A stretch of DNA of 64,000 bases from the NCBI GenBank assembly GCA_051162045.1, contig JBISDI010000001.1. The stretch is one strand, 5' to 3'. Shown one piece after another: positions 15,830 to 24,333 of the stretch (within the stretch, counting starts at the first letter, position 1; each line of letters starts with the position of its first letter). The position numbers were made by a program, and so were the translations under genes. Below the pieces are notes generated by a model, which was not told where the DNA came from, searched no databases, and saw only the letters and a program-made list of their open reading frames with translations. This DNA comes from Anaerozeibacter quisquiliarum (GTDB taxonomy: Bacteria; Bacillota; Clostridia; Christensenellales; Aristaeellaceae).

Positions 15830-17587
15830 TCAACCCTCCCAGCGAGTGACTGTAGCAAGTCCCCGCAATACGTCGTATTGCCGATTCCCTTTTAGCCCGG
15901 CCAGCTGCGCGCGCGATATGAACACGCCCGCGCGGAAGAACAGCCCGAGTATGGGCAAGTCCTCGACCACCTGCAGCTGCACCTTGCTCATCGCCGTTTT
16001 GAGCGCTTCGTCGGTGTCGGCGACGAAGGCGTCGTGGAGCCAGCCGTCCATGACCGAACTCGAGTAGCGCGCGTAGTTGCCGCTGTTCTTGGCGTTTGAC
16101 GCCAGCAGGAACGCCAGGTTGGGCGTGGCGCTCAGCTCATACCCGATCAGCGCCAGGTCGAACTTGCCCTTGTCGATGTCGGAAAGCGCCTTGTCCAGCG
16201 GTTTGGTCTCGGTGATGATCTCGAACCCGACCAGCTTAAGCTGGCGCGCGATGGCCTGCACCGCCTCGGAGCGGGTGACCGTGGTGCCGCGATCGTAGGT
16301 AATCAGGCCGAGCGACAGCCGCCGGGTCTCGCCGCCGATCGACTTTTCGAGTACGCCATCCTGATCCAGGTCGTTCCAGCCGGCGTCCAGCAGCAGCTGC
16401 TGCGCGCGTTCGGGGTTGTAGCCGAATCGGGTGGCCTGAGGTTCGTACAGCCAACTGCCCGGGATGACCGGCACCTCGCTCTCCTGTACCATGCCGGCGT
16501 AGTTGTTCTCGCCGAGCGTGGTGCGGTCGATCGCATACATCAGCGCCTGGCGCACGGCGAGGTCGGACAGGATGTCGCTGCGCAGGTTGGGCACGATGCA
16601 CTCGTAGGTCTGGGTGGAGTAGTCGCGCGTCAGCCGATCGGTCAGGCTGCGGCTCAGCGAGGCCTGCGGATAGTCGGTCGCCAGCGCGTCGACCTCCTTG
16701 AGCTCCAGCCCCACCATGGCCGACTTGATCGATTTGTAGCAGCGCACCACCACGCTGTGGATGGCGTCCGTCGGGATGCGCCACCAGTTCGGGTTGGCCT
16801 CGAGTCTGAGCGCCACGCCGGTGTCGTAGCGCATGTACCAAAACGGACCGGTACCCGACGGCTGCTCGAGCGCGACGCTCGAGCGCTGCGCCACCGGGAA
16901 GGTCATCGCGTACAGCAGCATGTATCCCATGCCGCCGCGGCTCCTGACGCGCAGCGTACGGTCGTCTTGAGCCTCCATCCGATCGATCGACTGCACGAGC
17001 TCGTACCAGATTGTCGACTGATTGCTCAACACCGCCTCGTAGCTGGCCACCACGTCATAGGCGGACAGCAGCTCGCCGGTGTGGAATTGCACGTCGCCGC
17101 GAAGCGTAAACGTCCAGTCGTTGCCCGAGACCTCCCAGCGCTCGGCCAGCATCGGCGTGGGACGCATGCGCTCGTCGAACTCCATCACGCTCTCGAAGAC
17201 CAGCTGGTTGACCGCGTAGAAATCGCGGTAGGTATTCTGAAACGGGTTGATCGGCGCGCCGTCGCCCACCACCACGCCGTAGGTCAAGTCTCCGCTGACC
17301 ATGCTGCCCTCGTTCGAGCCCGGCCGGGCGGAGTCGGCGGGCGCGGACCAGTCGCTCAAGTCGGGCGCGGCCGGCATGATTTCGTCCTCATAGTCCGCAG
17401 GCGCGTCCGGCGCGTAGTAGTCGGCGGCGGCGTATTCGCCCTCTGTCGCGCTCTGCTGCGGCGCGATCTGCGTCGGCGGCGCGACCGGCGTGATCGCTCC
17501 GTCGCCGGCGCTCGACCGGCAACCGGACAGCAGCGCCGCGACGGCCAGTATCAGTGCCAGCAGCAGCGCCGGCGCTCGTCTCGTCAT
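15830..17587 (-). CDS. ABC transporter solute-binding lipoprotein (family 5, peptide/nickel type)
   Basis: This 585-residue exported lipoprotein has the signal peptide and lipobox LLSGC (Cys 23). An acidic, low-complexity linker of about 75 residues follows, then an SBP_bac_5 fold. The fold is recognised by NPFQNTYRDFYAVNQLVFE, the LAERWEVSGNDWTFTLR strand pair and the C-terminal block AVQAIARQLKLVGFEIITE. Family members bind oligopeptides, nickel or sugars for an ABC importer. No permease or ATPase genes are adjacent, so it either works with a transporter encoded elsewhere or serves as a sensor. The start ATG overlaps the stop of the transglycosylase gene (ATGA). Confidence 0.9.
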   Translation of the reverse strand: MTRRAPALLLALILAVAALLSGCRSSAGDGAITPVAPPTQIAPQQSATEGEYAAADYYAPDAPADYEDEIMPAAPDLSDWSAPADSARPGSNEGSMVSGDLTYGVVVGDGAPINPFQNTYRDFYAVNQLVFESVMEFDERMRPTPMLAERWEVSGNDWTFTLRGDVQFHTGELLSAYDVVASYEAVLSNQSTIWYELVQSIDRMEAQDDRTLRVRSRGGMGYMLLYAMTFPVAQRSSVALEQPSGTGPFWYMRYDTGVALRLEANPNWWRIPTDAIHSVVVRCYKSIKSAMVGLELKEVDALATDYPQASLSRSLTDRLTRDYSTQTYECIVPNLRSDILSDLAVRQALMYAIDRTTLGENNYAGMVQESEVPVIPGSWLYEPQATRFGYNPERAQQLLLDAGWNDLDQDGVLEKSIGGETRRLSLGLITYDRGTTVTRSEAVQAIARQLKLVGFEIITETKPLDKALSDIDKGKFDLALIGYELSATPNLAFLLASNAKNSGNYARYSSSVMDGWLHDAFVADTDEALKTAMSKVQLQVVEDLPILGLFFRAGVFISRAQLAGLKGNRQYDVLRGLATVTRWEG

Positions 17588-18204
17588 GCCTCGGTGATCT
17601 CCTTGTACTTTTCATACACCTGGCGCACGTGGCGCACGTAGGCGCTCGTGGCCTTGAACGGGATGTTTTCAAGCGTTTGCCCGTCGGGGGAATAAGCGTC
17701 GTCACTGAGCCACTGGTCCACCTTGCCGCCGCCGGCATGGTAGGCCGCGGTGGCCTTGGTGAGGTCGCCGTCGAATCGGCCGTCCAGGTAGTTCAGGTAC
17801 CAGCAGCCGTAGCGGATGTTGGTCTCGGGGTCGAACAGCCGGCCTTGCTCATAGCCGGGTTCGTTCAGCTTCTGCGCGATCCACGCGCCGGTCTCGGGCA
17901 TGATCTGCATGAGCCCTATCGCGCCGGCGCTCGACACGGCGTCGGGCCGGAAGCTGCTCTCGCAGTAAATTACGGCAAGCACGCGCGCGGGCTCGAGCGC
18001 GTATTCCCCGGCGTAGCGGTCGATCATCTCCTCATATTCGAGCGGATAGATCTTCTGCTCCATCCACCCCGGAAACAAGCCGACATAGTACCACGCCGCG
18101 CCCACCAGAGCGATGACCAGGACCGCCAGCAGCAAGCCGCCCGCCCTTCGCCGGCGTCGTCGCGGCCTGCGCCGGCGCGCGCCATTGAGCGCCATTTTGT
18201 CCAT
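17584..18204 (-). CDS. Membrane-anchored soluble-lytic-transglycosylase-type enzyme
   Basis: This 206-residue protein has an Arg-rich cytoplasmic N-terminus (residues 10-20), one membrane anchor (about 23-44) and an extracytoplasmic SLT domain. Catalytic Glu is about E82 in YCESSFRPDAVSSAGAIGLM, and the later motifs QIMPETGAWIA and AAYHAGGGKV (normally AAYNAG) are present. Such enzymes cleave peptidoglycan glycan strands to 1,6-anhydro ends. The His in place of Asn in AAYHAG is seen in some clostridial members. The gene starts three bases after coaE and overlaps the lipoprotein gene by four bases, so it is in the polA-coaE operon. Confidence 0.9.
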   Translation of the reverse strand: MDKMALNGARRRRPRRRRRRAGGLLLAVLVIALVGAAWYYVGLFPGWMEQKIYPLEYEEMIDRYAGEYALEPARVLAVIYCESSFRPDAVSSAGAIGLMQIMPETGAWIAQKLNEPGYEQGRLFDPETNIRYGCWYLNYLDGRFDGDLTKATAAYHAGGGKVDQWLSDDAYSPDGQTLENIPFKATSAYVRHVRQVYEKYKEITEA

Positions 18205-18207
18205 TCG

Positions 18208-18825
18208 TTATCTTCTCCTCGTAAGCTCCCGGTATAGGCGCTTGAGCTCCGCGCGTACCTCGTCGATCGGCCGCCCGGTCGAGATCACGCGGTCGGCGCG
18301 CGCCTCCTTTTCGGCAAGCGGCATCTGGCTTAAGATGCGCGCCTCGGCCTCGGCGCGCGTCAGCCGGTCGCGCGCCATCACGCGCAGCGCCTGCTGCTCG
18401 CGCGAGGCCGTCACCACCCACACCTCGTCGCACAGCGCGTCGAACCCGGTCTCAAACAGCAGCGGCACGTCCAGCACCACGACGCTCGCGCCTTCGCGGT
18501 CGGCCTCGTCGATTTCGCTCAGCATCTTGCGCTGGATCGCCGGGTGCAGGATGGCCTCGAGCGCGCGGCGCTCGCCCACATCCGCAAACACGCGATCCCC
18601 CAACGCCCGGCGGTCGAGCGCGCCGTCGGGGCCGAACACCGCGTCCCCGAACCGCGCGCGGATGGCGTCAAGCGCCTCGCCGTCCTCGGCGGTCAGCGCG
18701 CGGGCGATCTCATCGGCGTCCACCACATGCGCGCCCAGCGCCTTGAGGTGCGCGGCCGCGGTGCTCTTGCCGCAGCCCACGCCGCCGGTCAAACCCAACC
18801 TGATTGCCTTATCCCTTGCAGTCAT
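18208..18825 (-). CDS. coaE: Dephospho-CoA kinase
   Basis: This 205-residue enzyme performs the last step of coenzyme A synthesis, phosphorylating the 3'-hydroxyl of dephospho-CoA with ATP. The P-loop GLTGGVGCGKST is at residues 11-22. The family motifs HVVDADEIAR and VVLDVPLLFETG (the substrate-binding DxPLLFE block) follow. ATG 18825 overlaps the polA end by 17 bases; a longer frame to 18858 has no family sequence. coaE directly after polA is a common order in Bacillota, so co-transcription from the polA promoter is expected. Confidence 0.95.
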   Translation of the reverse strand: MTARDKAIRLGLTGGVGCGKSTAAAHLKALGAHVVDADEIARALTAEDGEALDAIRARFGDAVFGPDGALDRRALGDRVFADVGERRALEAILHPAIQRKMLSEIDEADREGASVVVLDVPLLFETGFDALCDEVWVVTASREQQALRVMARDRLTRAEAEARILSQMPLAEKEARADRVISTGRPIDEVRAELKRLYRELTRRR

Positions 18826-21415
18826 GCCAATTGCTCCCGGATCGAACGTCGGCCGCAAGCCTCGCGTCGAGGTGCGCCGCGCCTTCCATCGCGTCCTTCA
18901 GTAACGCTTCCACCCGCGCGCGCTCGGCCTCGGGGCACTCGACGATCAGCTCGTCGTGCACTTGCAAGATCAGCCGGGCTTCAAGCCCCTCCGCGCGCAA
19001 CGCGGCGCTCGCGCGGATCATCGCCAGTTTGATGATGTCGGCGGCCGTGCCCTGGATCGGACTGTTCATCGCCGCCCGCTCGCCGAACGAGCGGGTGTTG
19101 TAGTTGGGGCTTTTCAGTTCCGGCAGGTAGCGCCGCCGCCCGAACAGCGTGGTCACGTAGCCCTGCGCCTTGCCCTCGGCCACCTGCGCGTCCATGAACC
19201 GCTTGACGTACGGATAGCGTTCGAAGTAGCGCTCGATGAACTGGGCCGCCTCGCCGCGCGTCACGTTGATGTTGCGTGCCAGACCGAAGTCGGAAATACC
19301 GTATACGATGCCGAAGTTGACCGCCTTGGCGGCCGAACGCATCTCGGGCGTGACCGCCTCGAGCGCCACGCCGTAGACCTCGGCGGCGGTCCTCTGGTGA
19401 ATGTCCTGGCCCGTGCGGAAGGCGTCGAGCATCACGGGATCCCGCGCCATGTGGGCCAGTACCCTGAGCTCGATCTGCGAATAGTCGGCGTCCACGAGCA
19501 CCCAACCCTCGCGCGCCACGAACGCGCGCCGGATCTCGCGGCCCTCGCTGGTGCGCACCGGGATGTTTTGCAGGTTCGGTTCGCTCGAGCTCAGCCGGCC
19601 GGTGGCGGTGCCCACCTGGTCGAACGATGTGTGGATGCGCCCGTCCGGCCCGCGCAGCTTGAGCAGCGCTTCGATATAGGTGCTGTTGAGCTTGAAGTAC
19701 TTGCGGTATTCGAGGATCAGCGGCACGATCTCGTGCCGGTCGGCGAGCGACTCCAGCACCTCGGCGGTGGTGGAATAGCCGGTGGCGGTCTTGCGCCCGC
19801 CCGGCAAACCGAGTTTACCAAACAGCAGCTCGCCCAGCTGCTTGGGCGAATTGATGTTAATCGGCCCGCCCGATAGCGCCTGGATGCGCGCGGTGAGATC
19901 CGCAATACGCGCGGCGTAGCCCTCGCCCAGCCGCTTGAGCTCCGCCTCGTCGACCAGAAATCCCTCGCGCTCCATCTCGTAGAGCGTATAGGCCAGCTTG
20001 AGCTCGATGTCCTTGTAGAGGCTCATCAGGCCGTCCGCCTTGAGCTTTTCCGCCTGGCGCTCAGCCAGCTCGAACAGCCGTGCTGCGCTCGTCGCCGCAT
20101 CGCCGGGCTCGAGCCCCTCCGCCTCGAGCAGCGCGCCGAGCGCAAACGAGGGCCGCTGGGGGTTGAGCGCGTAGGCGGCCAGCATGACATCCTCCACCGC
20201 GCCGCGCGGTGCGATGCCGTGCCGATCAAACGCGGGCAGCAGCGCCTTGACGTCGTGCGTCAGCACACGCCGCGCCTCGGCGAGCGGGCGCGCGAGCGAG
20301 CGCACCGCGTCCTCAAGGCTCAAACCAGGCGTCAGCAGGTCGCCGCCCGTCGCCACACCGGCCTGCCGCCCGTCCTCAAACGCGACCGAACAGGCCGCGT
20401 TTCCCATCGCGACCGCCATCGGCTGGCCGAAGGGGCCCGTCTCGGCCCAGGCGCGCAGCGCCACCGCGTCGGGCAGGGGCTCGACCGCGCGCCAACTCCG
20501 GTCTGTTTCTGTTTCAGACTCCGGTTTGTTTTCGGCCTCTCCCCGCAGCTCCGCCGGCAGCGCCGACAGCCTGGCGGCCAGCGACTTGAGCTTCAGCGCC
20601 TCGAGCGCGGGCAGCGCGTCGGCCATGTCGTGCAGGCGGCAGGCGCGCGGGTCGATGTCGAGCGGAACGTTGCGCTCGACCGTGGCCATGACCTTGGAAA
20701 ACCGGGCTTGGTCTGCAAACTCGATCAGCCGCTCGCGCAGCTTGCCCTTTTGTGAATCGCTCGCGGTCTCGAGCACCCTTTCGAGCGTGCCGTGTTCGCC
20801 CAGCAGCTTGAGCGCGGTCTTCTCGCCCACGCCGGGCACGCCGGGGATGTTGTCGGAGCTGTCGCCCATCAGGCCCTTGAGGTCGATCATCTGGTCGGGG
20901 GTCAGGGCATATTTCTCCATCAAAAAGGCGGGCGTCACGCGCTCGGTGTCGGTGATGCCGCGCTTGGTATACAAGATCGTGGTGCGCTCGCCCGCCAGCT
21001 GGAACGCGTCGCGGTCGCCGGTGATGACCAGCGCGTCGATCCCCTGCTCCTCGCACAGGCGCGACAGTGTGCCCAGCATGTCGTCGGCCTCGTAGCGCGG
21101 AAGGCTCACGATCGGGATGTGCATCTGTGTAAGGCAATCCTTCAAAAGCGGCACCTGCGGCCTCAGCTCGTCGGGCGTGGGCGCGCGCCCGGCCTTGTAG
21201 GCGTCGTACTGCTCATGGCGGAAGGTGGGCCCGTGCAGGTCGAACGCCACCGCGCAATAGGTGGGCCGCTCCTCCGAGATCACCTTGAGCAGCATCGACA
21301 GGAAGCCGAAGACCGCGTTGGTATACACGCCCTCGCCGTTGTCCAAGAGCGGCAGCGCGTGAAACGCCCGGTACATCAGGCTGTTGCCGTCCACCATCAC
21401 CATCTTTTCGGCCAT
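18809..21415 (-). CDS. polA: DNA polymerase I
   Basis: This 868-residue repair and Okazaki-fragment-processing polymerase has an N-terminal 5'-3' exonuclease/FEN domain (about residues 1-290; MVMVDGNSLMYRAFHALP, VITGDRDAFQL, GVPGVGEKTA). A middle domain follows that has lost the DxE proofreading motif. The polymerase domain has motif A DADYSQIELR (about residue 640), motif B KAVNFGIVYG and motif C LQVHDELIVE (about 820). The absence of exonuclease residues in the middle domain matches Bacillus and Thermus type Pol I, which lack 3'-5' proofreading. GGGGGA precedes the ATG, and a consensus promoter lies at 21448-21476. It leads a leftward chain of genes with overlaps or very short gaps. Confidence 0.97.
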   Translation of the reverse strand: MAEKMVMVDGNSLMYRAFHALPLLDNGEGVYTNAVFGFLSMLLKVISEERPTYCAVAFDLHGPTFRHEQYDAYKAGRAPTPDELRPQVPLLKDCLTQMHIPIVSLPRYEADDMLGTLSRLCEEQGIDALVITGDRDAFQLAGERTTILYTKRGITDTERVTPAFLMEKYALTPDQMIDLKGLMGDSSDNIPGVPGVGEKTALKLLGEHGTLERVLETASDSQKGKLRERLIEFADQARFSKVMATVERNVPLDIDPRACRLHDMADALPALEALKLKSLAARLSALPAELRGEAENKPESETETDRSWRAVEPLPDAVALRAWAETGPFGQPMAVAMGNAACSVAFEDGRQAGVATGGDLLTPGLSLEDAVRSLARPLAEARRVLTHDVKALLPAFDRHGIAPRGAVEDVMLAAYALNPQRPSFALGALLEAEGLEPGDAATSAARLFELAERQAEKLKADGLMSLYKDIELKLAYTLYEMEREGFLVDEAELKRLGEGYAARIADLTARIQALSGGPININSPKQLGELLFGKLGLPGGRKTATGYSTTAEVLESLADRHEIVPLILEYRKYFKLNSTYIEALLKLRGPDGRIHTSFDQVGTATGRLSSSEPNLQNIPVRTSEGREIRRAFVAREGWVLVDADYSQIELRVLAHMARDPVMLDAFRTGQDIHQRTAAEVYGVALEAVTPEMRSAAKAVNFGIVYGISDFGLARNINVTRGEAAQFIERYFERYPYVKRFMDAQVAEGKAQGYVTTLFGRRRYLPELKSPNYNTRSFGERAAMNSPIQGTAADIIKLAMIRASAALRAEGLEARLILQVHDELIVECPEAERARVEALLKDAMEGAAHLDARLAADVRSGSNWHDCKG

Positions 21416-21447
21416 GGGATATCCCCCTGCATCGATATATTATGGAT

Positions 21448-21476
21448 ATTATACGCGTTCCGCCCGAAAAAATCAA
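21448..21476 (-). promoter_or_regulatory. Sigma-A-type promoter of polA operon
   Basis: On the minus strand TTGATT (21471-21476) and TATAAT (21448-21453) are separated by 17 bases, about 30 bases upstream of the polA start. Confidence 0.75.
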
Positions 21477-21482
21477 CCGCGC

Positions 21483-21512
21483 TGGACAGGCGAGGTGCGT
21501 TCGTGGTATCAT
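21483..21512 (+). promoter_or_regulatory. Sigma-A-type promoter of the 21550 gene and topB
   Basis: TGGACA (21483-21488) and TATCAT (21507-21512) are separated by 18 bases. The promoter is divergent from the polA promoter. Confidence 0.55.
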
Positions 21513-21549
21513 TGGGCGTTGAAATCATGTCCGTTTGGAGGGAATTCCC

Positions 21550-22029
21550 ATGAGCAAGGCGGCCAAGATCGTGAGCGCGTTGGCGATTTTTGCCTGTGCG
21601 CTGACCGCGTATCTGCTGGCGAGCGCGCACTTTCAGGCCGTCATCCTGTCGGTCGAGGTGGAGAGCGCCGCCGACCGGCCGGACGCATTCCGGCCGCTGG
21701 CCGAGGCCATCGAACGCGGCGACCTGAGCACGGGTCAGTTCGGGACGCTGAGCAGCGACGACCCCGCCGACTACGCCTTTGTCACCTATGCCGTCGAGCT
21801 CAAGGGGCGCAGCCCGCTGCCGGCCGAATGGGCGGTGCTCTGCCTGTCGCCGTTGGGCGGCGACGTAGCGTTCTTGCCGGGCACGGCAACCGACATCCCC
21901 CCGTTCGGCGCGCGCACACTGACCGGTACTTTGCTGACGAGCGCCGCGGACGCGGGACAGGCGCGCCACCTGTGGGCGGAATACTACCTGTTCGGGCGGT
22001 TGCTGTCCGCCGTGGCGGAGGCCCCGTGA
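21550..22029 (+). CDS. Small exported or membrane-anchored protein of unknown function
   Basis: I do not recognise this 159-residue protein. Residues 6-27 (IVSALAIFACALTAYLLASA) form a membrane anchor or signal peptide. The rest is a soluble domain rich in acidic and small residues, with no Cys pairs or catalytic motif. GGAGGGA precedes ATG 21550. Its stop overlaps the GTG start of topB (GTGA), so it is coupled to topoisomerase III synthesis even though it looks extracytoplasmic. The coupling may be only operon packing. Confidence 0.75.
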   Translation: MSKAAKIVSALAIFACALTAYLLASAHFQAVILSVEVESAADRPDAFRPLAEAIERGDLSTGQFGTLSSDDPADYAFVTYAVELKGRSPLPAEWAVLCLSPLGGDVAFLPGTATDIPPFGARTLTGTLLTSAADAGQARHLWAEYYLFGRLLSAVAEAP

Positions 22030-24122
22030 GCACCTTAATTGTGGCTGAGAAGCCCTCGGTCGCGCGCGACATCGCGCGGGTGCTGGGCTGCAAAACGCGC
22101 GCCGAAGGGGCGCTGCGCGGCGAGACGTACGTCGTCACCTGGGCGATCGGACACCTGGTGACGCTGTGCGAGCCCGACGAAATCGATCCGCGCTATAAGA
22201 AGTGGCGCGCCGAGGATCTGCCCATCTTGCCCGAGGTGCTGCCCACCAAGGTGCTGCCCAAGACGAAGTCGCAATTCGCCGTCGTCAAGGCGCTGATGAA
22301 CGCCAGGGAGACCGAGCGCATCGTGTGCGCTACCGACAGCGGACGCGAGGGCGAGCTGATCTTCCGCTACATCTATGAGCAGGCCAAGTGCAAAAAGCCG
22401 GTCGACCGGCTGTGGATCTCCTCGATGACCGACGCGGCCATCCGCGAGGGGTTCGCTAAGCTGCGCCCGGACAGCGACTACGACGCGCTGCATCTCAGCG
22501 CGCGCTGCCGCGCCGAGGCCGACTGGCTGGTGGGCATGAACGCCTCGCGCGCGTTCACGCTCAAGTACGGCGCGCTGCTGTCGGTGGGGCGGGTTCAGGC
22601 GCCCACGCTCAAGCTGATCGCCGAGCGCGACGAAGAAATCCGCTCGTTCCTGCCCGAGGACTACTGGGAAATCCGCGCCGACTTCGGCGACTATCAGGGA
22701 CTGTGGCAGGATCCCGAAAAGAAAGACGGCCGCTGCCGGGACGCGGGACTGGCCGCGCGCGTAAAGGCCGAGACCGAGGGGCAATCGGGCACGGTGATCG
22801 AGGCGCGGCGCGAGGAAAAGAACACGCCGCCGCCCCAGCTCTACGACCTGACCGCGCTGCAGCGCGACGCCAACCGGCTGTTCGGTTACTCTGCGGCCAA
22901 GACGCTCGAGCTCGCGCAGGCCCTCTACGAGAAGCACAAGCTGATTACCTATCCCCGCACCGACAGCCGCTACCTGCCGCGTGACATGATCGGCAAGGTA
23001 AAAAAGACCTTGGTCGCTTTCGGTGCGCCCTACGCTGCGTTCGCCGAGCGGCTGCTGCCCGATCCCCCGACGCCCGCGCGTGTCTATAACGACCGGAAGG
23101 TGTCCGACCACCACGCGATCGTGCCCACCGGTCAACAATTAGACCTTGGTCGGTTACCCGACGCCGAGCGCAGGCTGTTCGACCTGGTGGCGCGGCGGCT
23201 GATCGCGGCGCTCTACCCCGACTACCGCTACGAGTCCGCCGTCGTCACGACGCAGGTGAAAAATCACCTGTTCCGCACGACGGGCCAGACGCCGCTGGTC
23301 GAAGGCTGGAAGGCGCTGTACAAGGGCGTCGAGAAGGCCGACGAGGTCGAGCAGAAGGTTCCGCAGTTGGCGGTGGGCGACGTGCGGACGGCGCAGGCGG
23401 TGACGCTCAAGGCGATGAAGACCAAGCCGCCCTCTGCGCACACCGACGCGTCGCTGCTGGGGCTGATGGAGCACGCCGGGCGCGCGGTCGACGACGAGGC
23501 GCTCAAGGAAGCGCTCAAGGACAGCGGGCTGGGCACGCCGGCCACGCGCGCGGCGGTCATCGAGCGGCTGATCGCGGTGGGCTACGTGGTGCGCAATAAG
23601 AAGGCGCTGAGCGCGACCGAGAAAGGGCTGCGGCTGATGCAGGTGGTGCCCGCGCAGATCGCGAGCCCCGAGATGACGGGCCGATGGGAGCGTGCGCTCA
23701 GCGCCCTGGCACGGGAAACCGACCGTGGTTTGATTTCAGCGCGGGCGGAGCGGTTCATGGGCAGCATCCGGCGGTATGCGGCTTTTTTGGTGGAGGCGGC
23801 ACGCGCGGCGGATGCGTCGGTGCGCTTTGAGCAGGAACCGCGCAAGGCCGGCAAGGGCAAGGCGCGGGTGACGACGCTCGGGCGGGCATGCCCGCTCTGC
23901 GGCCAGGGCGAGGTCACGGCGAACCAGAAGGCGTTCGGCTGTTCGCGCTGGCAGGAGGGCTGTAGGTTTACAATCTGGCGCGACCAGCTGACGCGCCAGG
24001 GCGGGCCCGCCATCGGGGTCAACGACATGAAAAAGCTGCTCGACGGGCATGAGCTGACCGTAGAGCAGGGAATTGTAAAGCTCGTACAGGGGCGGCTGAT
24101 GTTGTCCCCGCGTGAGCGGTGA
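22026..24122 (+). CDS. topB: DNA topoisomerase III (type IA)
   Basis: This 698-residue ATP-independent topoisomerase relaxes and decatenates DNA via a 5'-phosphotyrosine. The TOPRIM domain begins STLIVAEKPSVARDIARVLG and includes ATDSGREGELIFRYIY. The active Tyr is in TYPRTDSRYLP. LSVGRVQAPTLKLI and GTPATRAAVIERL are standard blocks. The C-terminus carries one topoisomerase zinc-ribbon-like module (CPLCGQGEV ... FGCSRWQEGC). Translation starts with GTG overlapping the upstream stop; the much longer open frame from 21384 runs through the previous gene and is not real. The gene is followed by a copy of the palindromic element. Confidence 0.96.
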   Translation: MSTLIVAEKPSVARDIARVLGCKTRAEGALRGETYVVTWAIGHLVTLCEPDEIDPRYKKWRAEDLPILPEVLPTKVLPKTKSQFAVVKALMNARETERIVCATDSGREGELIFRYIYEQAKCKKPVDRLWISSMTDAAIREGFAKLRPDSDYDALHLSARCRAEADWLVGMNASRAFTLKYGALLSVGRVQAPTLKLIAERDEEIRSFLPEDYWEIRADFGDYQGLWQDPEKKDGRCRDAGLAARVKAETEGQSGTVIEARREEKNTPPPQLYDLTALQRDANRLFGYSAAKTLELAQALYEKHKLITYPRTDSRYLPRDMIGKVKKTLVAFGAPYAAFAERLLPDPPTPARVYNDRKVSDHHAIVPTGQQLDLGRLPDAERRLFDLVARRLIAALYPDYRYESAVVTTQVKNHLFRTTGQTPLVEGWKALYKGVEKADEVEQKVPQLAVGDVRTAQAVTLKAMKTKPPSAHTDASLLGLMEHAGRAVDDEALKEALKDSGLGTPATRAAVIERLIAVGYVVRNKKALSATEKGLRLMQVVPAQIASPEMTGRWERALSALARETDRGLISARAERFMGSIRRYAAFLVEAARAADASVRFEQEPRKAGKGKARVTTLGRACPLCGQGEVTANQKAFGCSRWQEGCRFTIWRDQLTRQGGPAIGVNDMKKLLDGHELTVEQGIVKLVQGRLMLSPRER

Positions 24123-24130
24123 CGGGAGCC

Positions 24131-24282
24131 AGGCAATCGCTGATTAAACGGCGGTGAGGGGAATTCCCGTCAGATCGCGCTTGCAAAAGCCCACAGCGCG
24201 GCGGCGCAGCGCCGAGGATTATGTGGGCGCGAGGTGGCGGGCATGAGCCGCCGCCGCGCGGGATTTCATCGACGCTTACCTG
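24131..24282. repeat. Long-hairpin palindromic element, copy B (most diverged)
   Basis: The left end AGGCAATCGCTGATTAAA differs from copy A at two of 18 positions, and the right end GGGATTTCATCGACGCTTACC matches the right ends of the other copies. The interior sequence differs but pairs in the same places: GCCCACA (24189-24195) with TGTGGGC (24222-24228), and apex CGGCG-CAG-CGCCG (24202-24214). It lies 8 bases after the topB stop, between convergent genes. Confidence 0.75.
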
Positions 24283-24333
24283 GAATGCGCAGCCCTTTGG
24301 CGGGGCCGGGGCGCACAGCCCCCAACGTTCTCC

